A stretch of DNA of 64,000 nt from positions 124,001 through 188,000 of the forward strand of contig JAZKBK010000002.1 in NCBI GenBank assembly GCA_040388625.1, given 5' to 3'. This document shows positions 1 through 7,465 of the stretch, piece by piece (positions within the stretch are counted from its first letter, which is position 1; each line of letters opens with the position of its first letter). Origin of the DNA: Gemmatimonadota bacterium. Its GTDB lineage: Bacteria; Gemmatimonadota; Gemmatimonadetes; Gemmatimonadales; Gemmatimonadaceae. The notes under the pieces were generated by a model. That model saw nothing but the letters and a program-made list of their open reading frames with translations. It had not been told where the DNA came from and made no database searches. A program made the position numbers and the translations under genes.

Positions 1-742
1 GCGGATGGTGATCTATGAATGTCGAAAGCGCCTGTGACAACGCGTCCGACGACTCGGCGCTCGCAGTGCGCATACGTGTCGCCCACACGTCGGCTTCCTG
101 CACCTCCGCCAATCGTGCAGCCGTGCGCAGTGCCATCCGGCGAATATTCTCGACCAGGCCGAGCCGCAGCATCGTCGGAATCGCCCACAGCTCGCCCAGC
201 TTGAGCTGCGACACGCGCTGAAACTCACGCGTGAACAACGTGATGTTATCGAGATCCAGTCTGCCTTCTGTATGACCGATGAGCTCGATCGCCAGCTCGT
301 ACACACGCGGATACCCTGCCAGCGTACCGGTCGCGAGCTTGGGCAGCTCCTGATAGTACTTGTGCGGGAGCGCGGTGCGTACCTCGCGCATGTGCTCCTG
401 AACGATGTAGTAGTTGTCCAGCAACCACTCGCCAGCCGATGAGATGTCGACGCCATGTGCAGCAGCATCACTCAGTGCGTGCTGGATCTCCTCCAGTACT
501 GTCCTGGTGTCGTCCAGTCTGCGAAGCAACGGGCCCGGACCGCGTCGCAGCGGCGGCGGTCCAATCTTTTCCTGGCGCGCGACCGCGCGTGCGCGCTCGG
601 CGAGTCGCTCGACGCCGAGCACCTCGCCTCGGATTGGAGCTACAAGATGGGCGGCGCCAGCGCCATCATCTTCGGTCCCGGTCCAGGCGAGGAAGCGCTT
701 GAGGACGTTTTTTTCGGTTTTTGGGGGGGTAGCTGTGGCCAC
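1..742 (-). CDS. Cyclic beta-1,2-glucan synthase-like protein, N-terminal part (cut by left edge)
   Basis: Read directly on the minus strand: an open frame runs from the window edge to a stop upstream of position 820. About 247 codons are visible from a GTG at 742; a TTG at 820 is the alternative start. The segments SSAGEWLLDNYYIVQEHM (about residues 101-118), YYQELPKLATGTLAGYPRVY (129-148) and LGELWAIPTMLRLGLVENIR (182-201) match the conserved N-terminal region of the very large NdvB/ChvB membrane proteins, which make cyclic glucan from UDP-glucose. The glycosyltransferase and phosphorylase domains lie outside the window, so the product is inferred from the family. No clear Shine-Dalgarno precedes either start. 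Confidence 0.82.
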   Translation of the reverse strand, partial: MATATPPKTEKNVLKRFLAWTGTEDDGAGAAHLVAPIRGEVLGVERLAERARAVARQEKIGPPPLRRGPGPLLRRLDDTRTVLEEIQHALSDAAAHGVDISSAGEWLLDNYYIVQEHMREVRTALPHKYYQELPKLATGTLAGYPRVYELAIELIGHTEGRLDLDNITLFTREFQRVSQLKLGELWAIPTMLRLGLVENIRRMALRTAARLAEVQEADVWATRMRTASAESSDALSQALSTFIDHHP

Positions 743-836
743 GTAGCGAAAGTTAAAGGCGCCGCCGAAGCGGTGCCCCGAATCTGCATGACGTACGGGC
801 CGGTGCGCGACGCCATGCAAGCGGGGACGTATCTAA

Positions 837-1109
837 CTATTGCACGTAGTACGCCTTTATCGCCGAGGAGATTACAACGTCGCGAACGTGGGCCGGGTCA
901 GGACTGTCCGCGAGCGCGCCCTCGGCCATGATCTCGTCCCAGATGCGCTTCACCCAGATCACGAACTGCTCCGCGCTGATCCCGCCATTGTGCGCCTCTG
1001 CCGCAGCGGAGCTTACCGCGCTGCGTACCTCGTCGTGCGCGCCCTCCGAGATCGAGCAATGCGCCCTCAGGGCCGCACGAAATTGGGTCGACGTCTCTTC
1101 ACTTAGCAC
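837..1109 (-). CDS. Small hypothetical protein (90 aa)
   Basis: GTG-started frame of 90 residues, acidic and alanine-rich, with no signal peptide, membrane segment or cysteine cluster. I do not recognise a family. The even amino-acid composition, the AT-rich stretch just upstream (about 1112-1125, promoter-like) and the position between two minus-strand genes favour a real gene. Helix-forming content such as FVIWVKRIWDEIMAEG suggests a small alpha-helical cytosolic protein. The frame ends 94 bp before the glucan synthase start and could be read with it. Confidence 0.6.
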   Translation of the reverse strand: MLSEETSTQFRAALRAHCSISEGAHDEVRSAVSSAAAEAHNGGISAEQFVIWVKRIWDEIMAEGALADSPDPAHVRDVVISSAIKAYYVQ

Positions 1110-1208
1110 GCGAAAAATATACTACGCATGTTTCCGGGAAGACAACGGGCAGTGAACAGTCGATCGGGCCACACGGGCGTCAGTAAAGGATTGGCAAGCG
1201 GCGACGCG

Positions 1209-2576
1209 TCATGCAGCAACTAGAGGAACAAGCTCGGTCATGTCCGCGACGGCATTTCTGAATGCTGCCAGGGCATCGAGAACCGTCGGATCGAAAGCCG
1301 TCCCGCGGCCCTCGTTCAGGATTCGGGACGATTCTATCCACGGAAGACTCGCGCGGTATGGCCTGTCCGCCGTCAGAGCCTCGTATACGTCGGCGACGCA
1401 CAGAATTCTCGCGGTCATGTCGAGTCTGTTACCGCTCAGATGCCATGGATAGCCGCTGCCGTCGAGCCGCTCGTGATGCAGAGCCGCCGACCACGCGAAG
1501 TCGCGGAAGGCAGGTACCCGGGACAGGATCTCCCAGGTAAAGAACGGATGGCGCTCCACGGATTTCCGCTCGGAATCGGTAAGTGGTCCGGCCTTGTCGA
1601 GGATGGAATTCGACACACCCAGCTTGCCAATGTCGTGAAGAAGGCCGGCGCGGTACACGCGCCGCTGAGTGCCAGAATCGAGCTTCATCTCGCGCGCGAT
1701 TCCCAGCGCGTACGACGCTACGTTGCGGGAATGCGAGTAGGTGTACGGCGACTTGGCGTCGATTATGTCGGCGAAGGCGCGCGCTACGACGTCCAGATCC
1801 TCCTCGCTTACCCAGCGCAGCTGGGACGCGGGCTCAGCGCCGATCACTTCATCGGTAGGATCGGTACTGTCGAGCCTCTCCCACCAGCTCGATTCATGAC
1901 GCCAGCCAAGGACGCGATCCACCAGGGCCGGATCAAACCAGGTCCCGCTCCGGCGCCGCGCGATCCCTATCGCGCCTCTGGAGCCGTCATGCTGATGAAA
2001 CACGTCGATCACCTGGGCAAGATTCGCGATTCGCGACATGAGCGGGATCGCGGGTCCGGCAAGCCCGTCGGGATGGCCCTTGCCGTTCCAGTGCTCGTCC
2101 AGGTGTCTCACCGCATCGGCGGTGGCCTGCGGGAATCCCAGCCGCATGGCGATGTCAGCGCCTCGCTCGCACCGTAATCCCATGATCTCCTTCATCACGT
2201 CTTCGGCGCGGGCGACGCCCACGAAATACCTGAGCTTGTCCGAAAGGCCGCCTTCCATGGCGACCGTACGTGCCGTCTCCACAGCGAGAGCCACCCTGTT
2301 CTGGCGGTCGACACGTCTCATTCGAGGCTTGAGCTCGAGGTCGTCCGTCCCGAACAGCTGGCAGAGACGAGCAGCGTTGTTGGAGCAGCCGGCGTCCTTC
2401 AGAAGGAGCGCGTAGTAGAGCGCGGCGCTGTCGGACGGGTTCATGTCCAGCTCGCGGCTCAGGCGCATGCCGATCAGGCAGGTGCGCATCGTGTGGCCAA
2501 TCGGCTGCCCTTCCGTGAGATCCAGCGCACACGAAAGCGCGGAAATCACCTCTGAAAGGTTGATGCGCGCGGACAT
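1209..2576 (-). CDS. Tandem HD / HD-GYP domain protein (probable cyclic-di-GMP phosphodiesterase)
   Basis: The 455-residue cytosolic protein has two HD-type halves. The C-terminal half is a canonical HD-GYP domain: HDIGK near 314-318, HHE at 367-369 and GSGYP at 373-377, the metal-binding and signature motifs of cyclic-di-GMP (sometimes cGAMP) phosphodiesterases. The N-terminal half looks like a degenerate copy, with KDAG at 60-63 where HDxG is expected and GKGHPDG at 165-171 where a GYP loop would be; it probably senses or dimerises rather than cleaves. There is no receiver, PAS or membrane segment. An 11-bp tandem array lies in its upstream region (2648-2711). Confidence 0.9.
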   Translation of the reverse strand: MSARINLSEVISALSCALDLTEGQPIGHTMRTCLIGMRLSRELDMNPSDSAALYYALLLKDAGCSNNAARLCQLFGTDDLELKPRMRRVDRQNRVALAVETARTVAMEGGLSDKLRYFVGVARAEDVMKEIMGLRCERGADIAMRLGFPQATADAVRHLDEHWNGKGHPDGLAGPAIPLMSRIANLAQVIDVFHQHDGSRGAIGIARRRSGTWFDPALVDRVLGWRHESSWWERLDSTDPTDEVIGAEPASQLRWVSEEDLDVVARAFADIIDAKSPYTYSHSRNVASYALGIAREMKLDSGTQRRVYRAGLLHDIGKLGVSNSILDKAGPLTDSERKSVERHPFFTWEILSRVPAFRDFAWSAALHHERLDGSGYPWHLSGNRLDMTARILCVADVYEALTADRPYRASLPWIESSRILNEGRGTAFDPTVLDALAAFRNAVADMTELVPLVAA

Positions 2577-2647
2577 AGTGTCGCCAAGTCTCGGCTACAC
2601 CCGCGCGTTATTCACCGGCAGAAAATTCCTCCCGGATCCGTACGGAG

Positions 2648-2711
2648 TCCGTCCCCACTCCGTCCCCACTCCGTCCCCACTCCGTCCCCACTCCGTCCCC
2701 ACTCCGTCCCC
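2648..2711. repeat. 11-bp tandem repeat, 5.8 copies, G-rich on the minus strand
   Basis: The unit TCCGTCCCCAC is repeated without error five times and then nine bases of a sixth copy. On the minus strand this is GGGG tracts separated by seven bases (ACGGAGT), which fits an intramolecular G-quadruplex pattern. It sits between the oxidoreductase stop (2716) and the HD-GYP start (2576), on the non-template strand for that gene, so it would be in the 5' leader or promoter. A period of 11 places each copy about one helical turn apart. Confidence 0.9.
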
Positions 2712-2715
2712 GCCG

Positions 2716-3423
2716 CTACGTCCCCGCGTACCACTCGTAGCCCTGATCGCTCCAGTATCCGCCGTTGCGCTTGGGCATGAAGACTATCTTTGTGAGGTAT
2801 TTCGTATTCTTGTAGCCCAGCTTCACGGGTGAGAAGAGACGCGCTGGCGCGCCGTGGCCGGGCTCCAGCATCCTGCCGTCCAGTCCGTAACAGATGAGCG
2901 TCTGCGGATGCATCGCGCTCTCGATGTCCCAGCTCTCGTGGTAGTCGTTGTCGAACGACTGAAAGTCGACGTACTTCGCGTCCGGAGTCGCGCCAGCTGC
3001 ACGCGCGAGATCGCTCATCCGAACTCCTGTCCACGTTTCCACCGCGGTCCATCCCTCGACGCAGTAATGATTCACGCGCTGCGTGATGCGCGGCAGACGT
3101 TGCAGCATGTCCATCGTCAGTGTGAGCGGACGCGTCACGAGCCCCGACACTTCGAGCGTCCACTGCCCGCGCGCCGAAACGTCCCACACTGGAACTGTAT
3201 CCGAAATGTAATATTTCGGTAACGCCACCCCCGCGTTGCGCCATCGCGATGACGGTGCATCCATCGACGTATGACGGAACAGTCCGCGCTCGAGTGTCTC
3301 GTTCTTTCGCATCGCATACTTCAATAGCTTGTCAGCGCCCTTCGGTCCGCGCGAGCCGCACGCAGCGAGGAGCCACGATGCGCTCAATCCGCCACTGGCA
3401 AGAAGAAAGTCACGCCTGCGCAT
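2716..3423 (-). CDS. Molybdopterin-dependent oxidoreductase, MsrP/sulfite-oxidase fold, Tat lipoprotein
   Basis: ATG at 3423 gives 235 residues beginning MRRRDFLLASGG, a twin-arginine signal, followed by a lipobox (LAAC, Cys22), so a Tat-exported lipoprotein is likely. The oxidoreductase molybdopterin domain fills the rest. NHYCVEGW places the probable molybdenum-ligand cysteine at 121, and the later HESW and LVTRPLTL segments also fit the family. It is shorter than E. coli MsrP. The start overlaps the preceding cytochrome b gene by 14 bp, indicating translational coupling and that the cytochrome is its electron partner. A longer upstream GTG/ATG frame exists but would bury the Tat signal. 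The substrate is unknown; methionine-sulfoxide repair is one possibility. Confidence 0.88.
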   Translation of the reverse strand: MRRRDFLLASGGLSASWLLAACGSRGPKGADKLLKYAMRKNETLERGLFRHTSMDAPSSRWRNAGVALPKYYISDTVPVWDVSARGQWTLEVSGLVTRPLTLTMDMLQRLPRITQRVNHYCVEGWTAVETWTGVRMSDLARAAGATPDAKYVDFQSFDNDYHESWDIESAMHPQTLICYGLDGRMLEPGHGAPARLFSPVKLGYKNTKYLTKIVFMPKRNGGYWSDQGYEWYAGT

Positions 3424-4132
3424 CGACGTCGTGCCTCGCGCGAGTGAAGATGTGATAGAACGGACGCGCATCACGCAACTCCGGCGCACGATCGGGATTG
3501 TACTTCCCCGTCACGATAGAGCGTATCGAATACGGATCCACGGCGAATACCATGAATATGTGAATCGCTGAAAGAACGACGAGCGCGAGCATCACGAGAA
3601 AGTGCCAGTAGCGCGCGTACACGTATCCACCCAGCAGATTGGTGAGTGGAGCGAGCGAGACCGGCTTCCACACGGCAACGCCCGTTATCACCGCAAGCGC
3701 CGCGAGAATCGGGATCGCGAAATAAGTGAATTTCTGCAGAGCGTTGTGCTTGCCCTGATGCGGATGCTTCTTGCGCACGAACGCGTAGAACTTGAGCATC
3801 TCCCACGAATCGCGAACGTCACCACGACGCGGTACCAGATCGCGCCACTCGCCGTGCAAGTAGATGAAGATCACGTACGCGATGCCGTTCACCACGAACA
3901 GCCACATCATCGCGAAGTGCCAGTTGCGCGCGCCGGCGAGCCATCCACCGAATGTCGCCCAGTGCGGTATGGCCTTCCCCGCGAAAGGATAACAGCAGAA
4001 CGTCATTCCACGCCGCGCGAACATTGGATAGGCGTTGAATATCTGCAACCCGCTCCCGATCATGATCACGAGCGCCACCACGTTCACCCAGTGCGTCACG
4101 CGTACGAACCAGTGATGTCGGTCTACAGCCAT
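3410..4132 (-). CDS. Cytochrome b561-type membrane subunit
   Basis: ATG at 4132 follows a strong GGGGGGAG ribosome site and gives 240 residues. At least four membrane segments are visible, with histidines in helix 1 (RVTHWVN), helix 2 (NWHFAMMW, IYLHGEW) and helix 4 (RYWHFLVM, SAIHIFM) that fit two b-type haems, as in the cytochrome b561/hydrogenase-b family. Because it overlaps the molybdopterin oxidoreductase gene, it probably feeds quinol electrons to that periplasmic enzyme, doing the job MsrQ does in the E. coli pair although it looks like a different family. An in-frame extension to 4378 has no membrane character and was not used. Confidence 0.87.
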   Translation of the reverse strand: MAVDRHHWFVRVTHWVNVVALVIMIGSGLQIFNAYPMFARRGMTFCCYPFAGKAIPHWATFGGWLAGARNWHFAMMWLFVVNGIAYVIFIYLHGEWRDLVPRRGDVRDSWEMLKFYAFVRKKHPHQGKHNALQKFTYFAIPILAALAVITGVAVWKPVSLAPLTNLLGGYVYARYWHFLVMLALVVLSAIHIFMVFAVDPYSIRSIVTGKYNPDRAPELRDARPFYHIFTRARHDVDAQA

Positions 4133-4268
4133 GTAGGGTCTCCCCCCTGGAGGTACGGCGCGGAAACGAACACAACGTCTCCGGGGTCTTAAGATATAGC
4201 TCCGGGTTTCCAATGGCGCAGTACGGCGCCCAGTGCATATTGGATCTGTGGAGCGACCATATCGAACC

Positions 4269-5621
4269 ATGGCCGAACATCGCGCCCAGTATCTGAAAGG
4301 CACTCCGCCGCCGCGCGTATTCTGCGCCGCGCTGCTTCTCGCAACGACCTCGTGCATCACGCCGAAACCGCTCGTCATAACGGCTCGGCCCGTGGTCGAA
4401 GCATCGCAACCGCGTCCGGGCGACGCGCCTCACGCCGCCATCCGCTGGTACGATACGTTCTGGAAGGCGCTCGCGGATGTAAACGTCCAGGCCGCGTGGA
4501 TTGTTGCCGACGGGAGCGAGCAGCGAAAGCTTGCCGACGCCATCGAGGATTTCCTCGGCGGAGACAATGCCGCAGCGGACTCGACCGTCGTCCCGCTTCT
4601 GTCAGCAAAGGACAGCGTGGTCCGCAATGCCGCGCGAATAACCTACGGGGCGATCCTTACCGCCGAAGGAAACTGGACCCGGCTGGCGTTCTATGCCGAC
4701 TCGGCCAAGAGCGAGTCCCGGGATGCGGCAGGTGTCGAAACCTGGGCATCGGCGTTCAAGGGTGTCTCCACGACCATATCGTTCGCGGATTCGATGTCCG
4801 TGGTGCCGCTCGGGCACTCGGAGAGCGGTGTGCCGATCGTCCCCGTGGTCGTGAACGGTGTCACTCGACACTTCTGGCTGGACACTGGGTCGAGCATCAC
4901 GATCCTCACATCGGACGTGGCGGACGCGTCCCACGTCGCGGGCATCAACGGCGACACGCTGGAGCTGGTGACATCCGTCGGACGACTGCCAACACGAGCG
5001 GCAGTCGTCAACTCGTTGAAGATCGGTGGGGTGACCGTCACCAATGCGCGCGCGATGATAGTCAGTCCCGGCGCGCTCCAGATGCGGGAGGCCACCTCCG
5101 GCCTCACGCCGCAAGCCATCGACGGCGTGATCGGCTTCGACGTGATCCGGTCGCTCGACCTGACGATCGATGATATCCACGATCGGGTCATTCTCCGCAA
5201 GCCGTCGCCCCGCCCGCCGGCCAAGGGGGAGGACAAGGGGCGCAATCTCTCCTGGTATGGAGTGCCGATCGTGACCCTGATCGCGGAAACCGGAGCGGCG
5301 ATCCATCTCGTGCTCGACACGGGCGCCGAGGAGACCTTCGGCACACCCGGGATGGCAACCAAGACCCACGCCAGGTGGAGGCCCGCCGAGCGGCGTACCG
5401 TACTGGGCTTCGGCGGGAGCAAGAGCGAATCGGGTATCGTGATCCCTTCGGTGCGGCTGTACCTGGGGGACGTTCCGCTCACATTCAAGCGAATCTTCCT
5501 TTATGAAGCGCAGTACCCGACCATTTTCACCCTGGACGGCACCCTCGGCGCCGACGCGGGCCGCGGCGGCATACTCCGGATCGACATGACCAACGGCCGG
5601 CTGGACATCGCGGGCAAGTGA
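4269..5621 (+). CDS. Retropepsin-like aspartic protease with two active-site motifs, lipoprotein
   Basis: From ATG 4269 the protein has 450 residues; a GTG at 4233 is an alternative. A signal peptide ends in a lipobox (ATTSC, Cys29). After an N-terminal region of about 170 residues come two retropepsin-like lobes. Lobe 1 has FWLDTGSS (Asp about 205) and a later DGVIGFDVIRSLDL. Lobe 2 has LVLDTGAEE (Asp about 350) and DGTLGADAGRGG. Both copies keep D-T-G, so a single chain could form the two-aspartate active site that retroviral enzymes build by dimerisation. The gene starts divergently from the cytochrome b gene. The substrate is unknown; an envelope location is inferred. Confidence 0.82.
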   Translation: MAEHRAQYLKGTPPPRVFCAALLLATTSCITPKPLVITARPVVEASQPRPGDAPHAAIRWYDTFWKALADVNVQAAWIVADGSEQRKLADAIEDFLGGDNAAADSTVVPLLSAKDSVVRNAARITYGAILTAEGNWTRLAFYADSAKSESRDAAGVETWASAFKGVSTTISFADSMSVVPLGHSESGVPIVPVVVNGVTRHFWLDTGSSITILTSDVADASHVAGINGDTLELVTSVGRLPTRAAVVNSLKIGGVTVTNARAMIVSPGALQMREATSGLTPQAIDGVIGFDVIRSLDLTIDDIHDRVILRKPSPRPPAKGEDKGRNLSWYGVPIVTLIAETGAAIHLVLDTGAEETFGTPGMATKTHARWRPAERRTVLGFGGSKSESGIVIPSVRLYLGDVPLTFKRIFLYEAQYPTIFTLDGTLGADAGRGGILRIDMTNGRLDIAGK

Positions 5622-5687
5622 CCGAATGGGTGTTCGGGTGCACGAGCGCGCTTGTTAACAGACTTCCGGACGCACTACATTTGACGA

Positions 5688-5915
5688 ATGCCCGCTGAAA
5701 ACAATGAAAAACTGACCGGCCCACACAGTGGATGGTGGGGCGTCGGAACCGCCCTCGTACTCACCGCTGCGACATGGGCGTTTCTCTTCTTCCTGCACCT
5801 CACGGTCTGGCACGACCCGATCAACCCGATTTCCCCAAATGAGCGGTCGACGGTGATTCAACCCGCCGAGGCGCCGACAGCACCAGCGCCAGCGCCAGCG
5901 AGTACGACGCACTAG
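5688..5915 (+). CDS. Small single-pass membrane protein (75 aa)
   Basis: ATG frame of 75 residues with one clear membrane segment (about 20-42, ALVLTAATWAFLFFLHL) and a proline/alanine-rich tail ending in PAPAPAPAS. I do not recognise a family. It lies 66 bp after the retropepsin-like gene on the same strand and could be its transcriptional partner. Most of the evidence is the hydrophobic segment and correct spacing, so it remains a tentative gene. Confidence 0.5.
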   Translation: MPAENNEKLTGPHSGWWGVGTALVLTAATWAFLFFLHLTVWHDPINPISPNERSTVIQPAEAPTAPAPAPASTTH

Positions 5916-5945
5916 GCAGGCAATCCATCGTCATTCCCGCTGTAG

Positions 5946-5965
5946 GGCGCGGATGCATCCGCGCC
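5946..5965. terminator. Perfect 20-bp palindrome between convergent genes
   Basis: GGCGCGGATG followed by its exact reverse complement CATCCGCGCC, flanked further out by ATTCCC and GGGAAT. It lies in the 90-bp gap between a plus gene ending at 5915 and a minus gene ending at 6006, so a bidirectional terminator is the simplest reading. There is no T-tract and no unpaired loop in the core, so it could instead be a protein-binding site or a dispersed REP-like element. Confidence 0.6.
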
Positions 5966-6005
5966 TTGGGAATCCATGTGTCCGTCGCCATACCCACGAA
6001 AACGC

Positions 6006-7454
6006 CTACAGCTCGTCCGACTTGATGACGAGCATCTTCTCCACCTGCATGTCACGGATGGAGTAGCCAATTCCGCCGGTGCCGAGTCCGGAGGTTCGTC
6101 GTCCCGCGAACGGCATCCAGTCGACGCGGAAAGTCGTGCTCTCGTTTACCATCACTGCAGTCGCATCCAGCCGGCGGAACGCGCGCAATGCGGTGTCGAG
6201 CGAGCGTGTGCAGATCGCTGACTGAAATGCGAACGATAGTGCGTTGGCGCGATCGATCGCCTCGTCGATGTCGTCGTACGGATACACGCACACCACGGGG
6301 CCGAATACTTCGAGCGTGCTGACCTTCGCGTCGCGCGGAGGATCATACAACACGGTGCATGCGTAACACGTGTCGGAGATTCGCTTGCCGCCGCACAGCA
6401 CTTTCGCGCCGCCATCCTTCGCCTCGCGTACCCACTGCTCGACGCGATCGACTTCGGAAGTCGCGATGAGTGGACCGACTTCCGTATCCGCACTCGTCGG
6501 ATCGCCAACGCGAAGCTTCTTCACACGATCTGCGAGCTTGTCGGCGAGCTGCTTCGCGATCGAGCGGTGCGCGAAGATTCGCTGAATCGAAACGCACACC
6601 TGCCCCGCGTGATAGAACGAGCCCTTCACGAGCATCGGAAGCATCTTCTCGATGTCGGCGTCTTCTGCCATTATCACTGGTGCCGCGCCGCCGTGCTCGA
6701 GCGCGCACCGCGTACCAGGCGGCAGCTTCGACCGGAGCATCCAGCCCACCTTCGCACTTCCAATGAACGTGAGAAATGCGACACGCGGATCGGTCGCAAG
6801 CCGCTCCGACAGCGCATGATCCATCGGCACCACCACCTGGCACCATCCATCCGGCAGTCCCGCGTCGTGCAGCATCTTCGCAAATTCAAAGCACGACATC
6901 GGCGTGCGCTCGGCGGGCTTCGCGATTACCGGACAGCCAGCGGCAATCGCCGTCGCCACCTGATGCACGATGAGATTGAGCGGATGATTGAATGCGCTTA
7001 TCGCGACAACCGGCCCCGCTGGCTCGAGAGAGGTGTACGCCATGTGATGCGATGACGCAGCGTTCAGTCGCATCGGAATCTCGCTGCCATGCTGAGTGCG
7101 CAGCACGTCCACACATCCGCGCACCGAATCGGCCGCTCTAATCGCCTCGGCGCGCGCATCCACCAACGGCTTGCCGCCTTCGCGCGCGATCGTCATCGCG
7201 AGCTGCTCGACGTCGTCGTCCATTCGATCGGCGAGCTTGCGAAGAATGTCGATGCGCGCCGCAGGCTCGAGCCATCTGGCCCTGTCGCGGAACAGCGCCG
7301 ATGCAGTGGCGAGGGCGGTTTCGATCACGCCGGCGTCGGCGACAGCGAACGTTGCGATTGGCGTGCGATCGTACGGAGAGAACACCGTTGCGTCGGCTGC
7401 CGAAGTAGTCGCGCCGGTGACGAAGAGACGAAAGTGCGGGAGCGATTGTGCCAT
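6006..7454 (-). CDS. NAD(P)-dependent aldehyde dehydrogenase
   Basis: The protein has 482 residues, the usual length for the aldehyde dehydrogenase superfamily, which oxidises aldehydes to acids with NAD(P). Family signatures are in order: SAFNHPLNL, the cofactor segment PVIAKPAERTP, FIGSAKVG, the catalytic glutamate in LEHGG (more often ELGG), the catalytic cysteine in HAGQVCVSIQR, and the C-terminal EVFGPVVCVY. The overall pattern resembles the lactaldehyde/phosphonoacetaldehyde group; the substrate cannot be set from sequence alone. The start lies 11 bp after the tonB stop, so the two are probably co-transcribed. Confidence 0.9.
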   Translation of the reverse strand: MAQSLPHFRLFVTGATTSAADATVFSPYDRTPIATFAVADAGVIETALATASALFRDRARWLEPAARIDILRKLADRMDDDVEQLAMTIAREGGKPLVDARAEAIRAADSVRGCVDVLRTQHGSEIPMRLNAASSHHMAYTSLEPAGPVVAISAFNHPLNLIVHQVATAIAAGCPVIAKPAERTPMSCFEFAKMLHDAGLPDGWCQVVVPMDHALSERLATDPRVAFLTFIGSAKVGWMLRSKLPPGTRCALEHGGAAPVIMAEDADIEKMLPMLVKGSFYHAGQVCVSIQRIFAHRSIAKQLADKLADRVKKLRVGDPTSADTEVGPLIATSEVDRVEQWVREAKDGGAKVLCGGKRISDTCYACTVLYDPPRDAKVSTLEVFGPVVCVYPYDDIDEAIDRANALSFAFQSAICTRSLDTALRAFRRLDATAVMVNESTTFRVDWMPFAGRRTSGLGTGGIGYSIRDMQVEKMLVIKSDEL

Positions 7455-7465
7455 TATTCAAACTA

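Noticed and set aside
2648-2711. CRISPR array
   Set aside because: Units are contiguous 11-mers without spacers and no cas gene occurs.
2612-3244. 210-aa minus frame including GDGVGTEWGRS repeats
   Set aside because: It is the 11-bp array translated in the wrong frame of the molybdopterin oxidoreductase.
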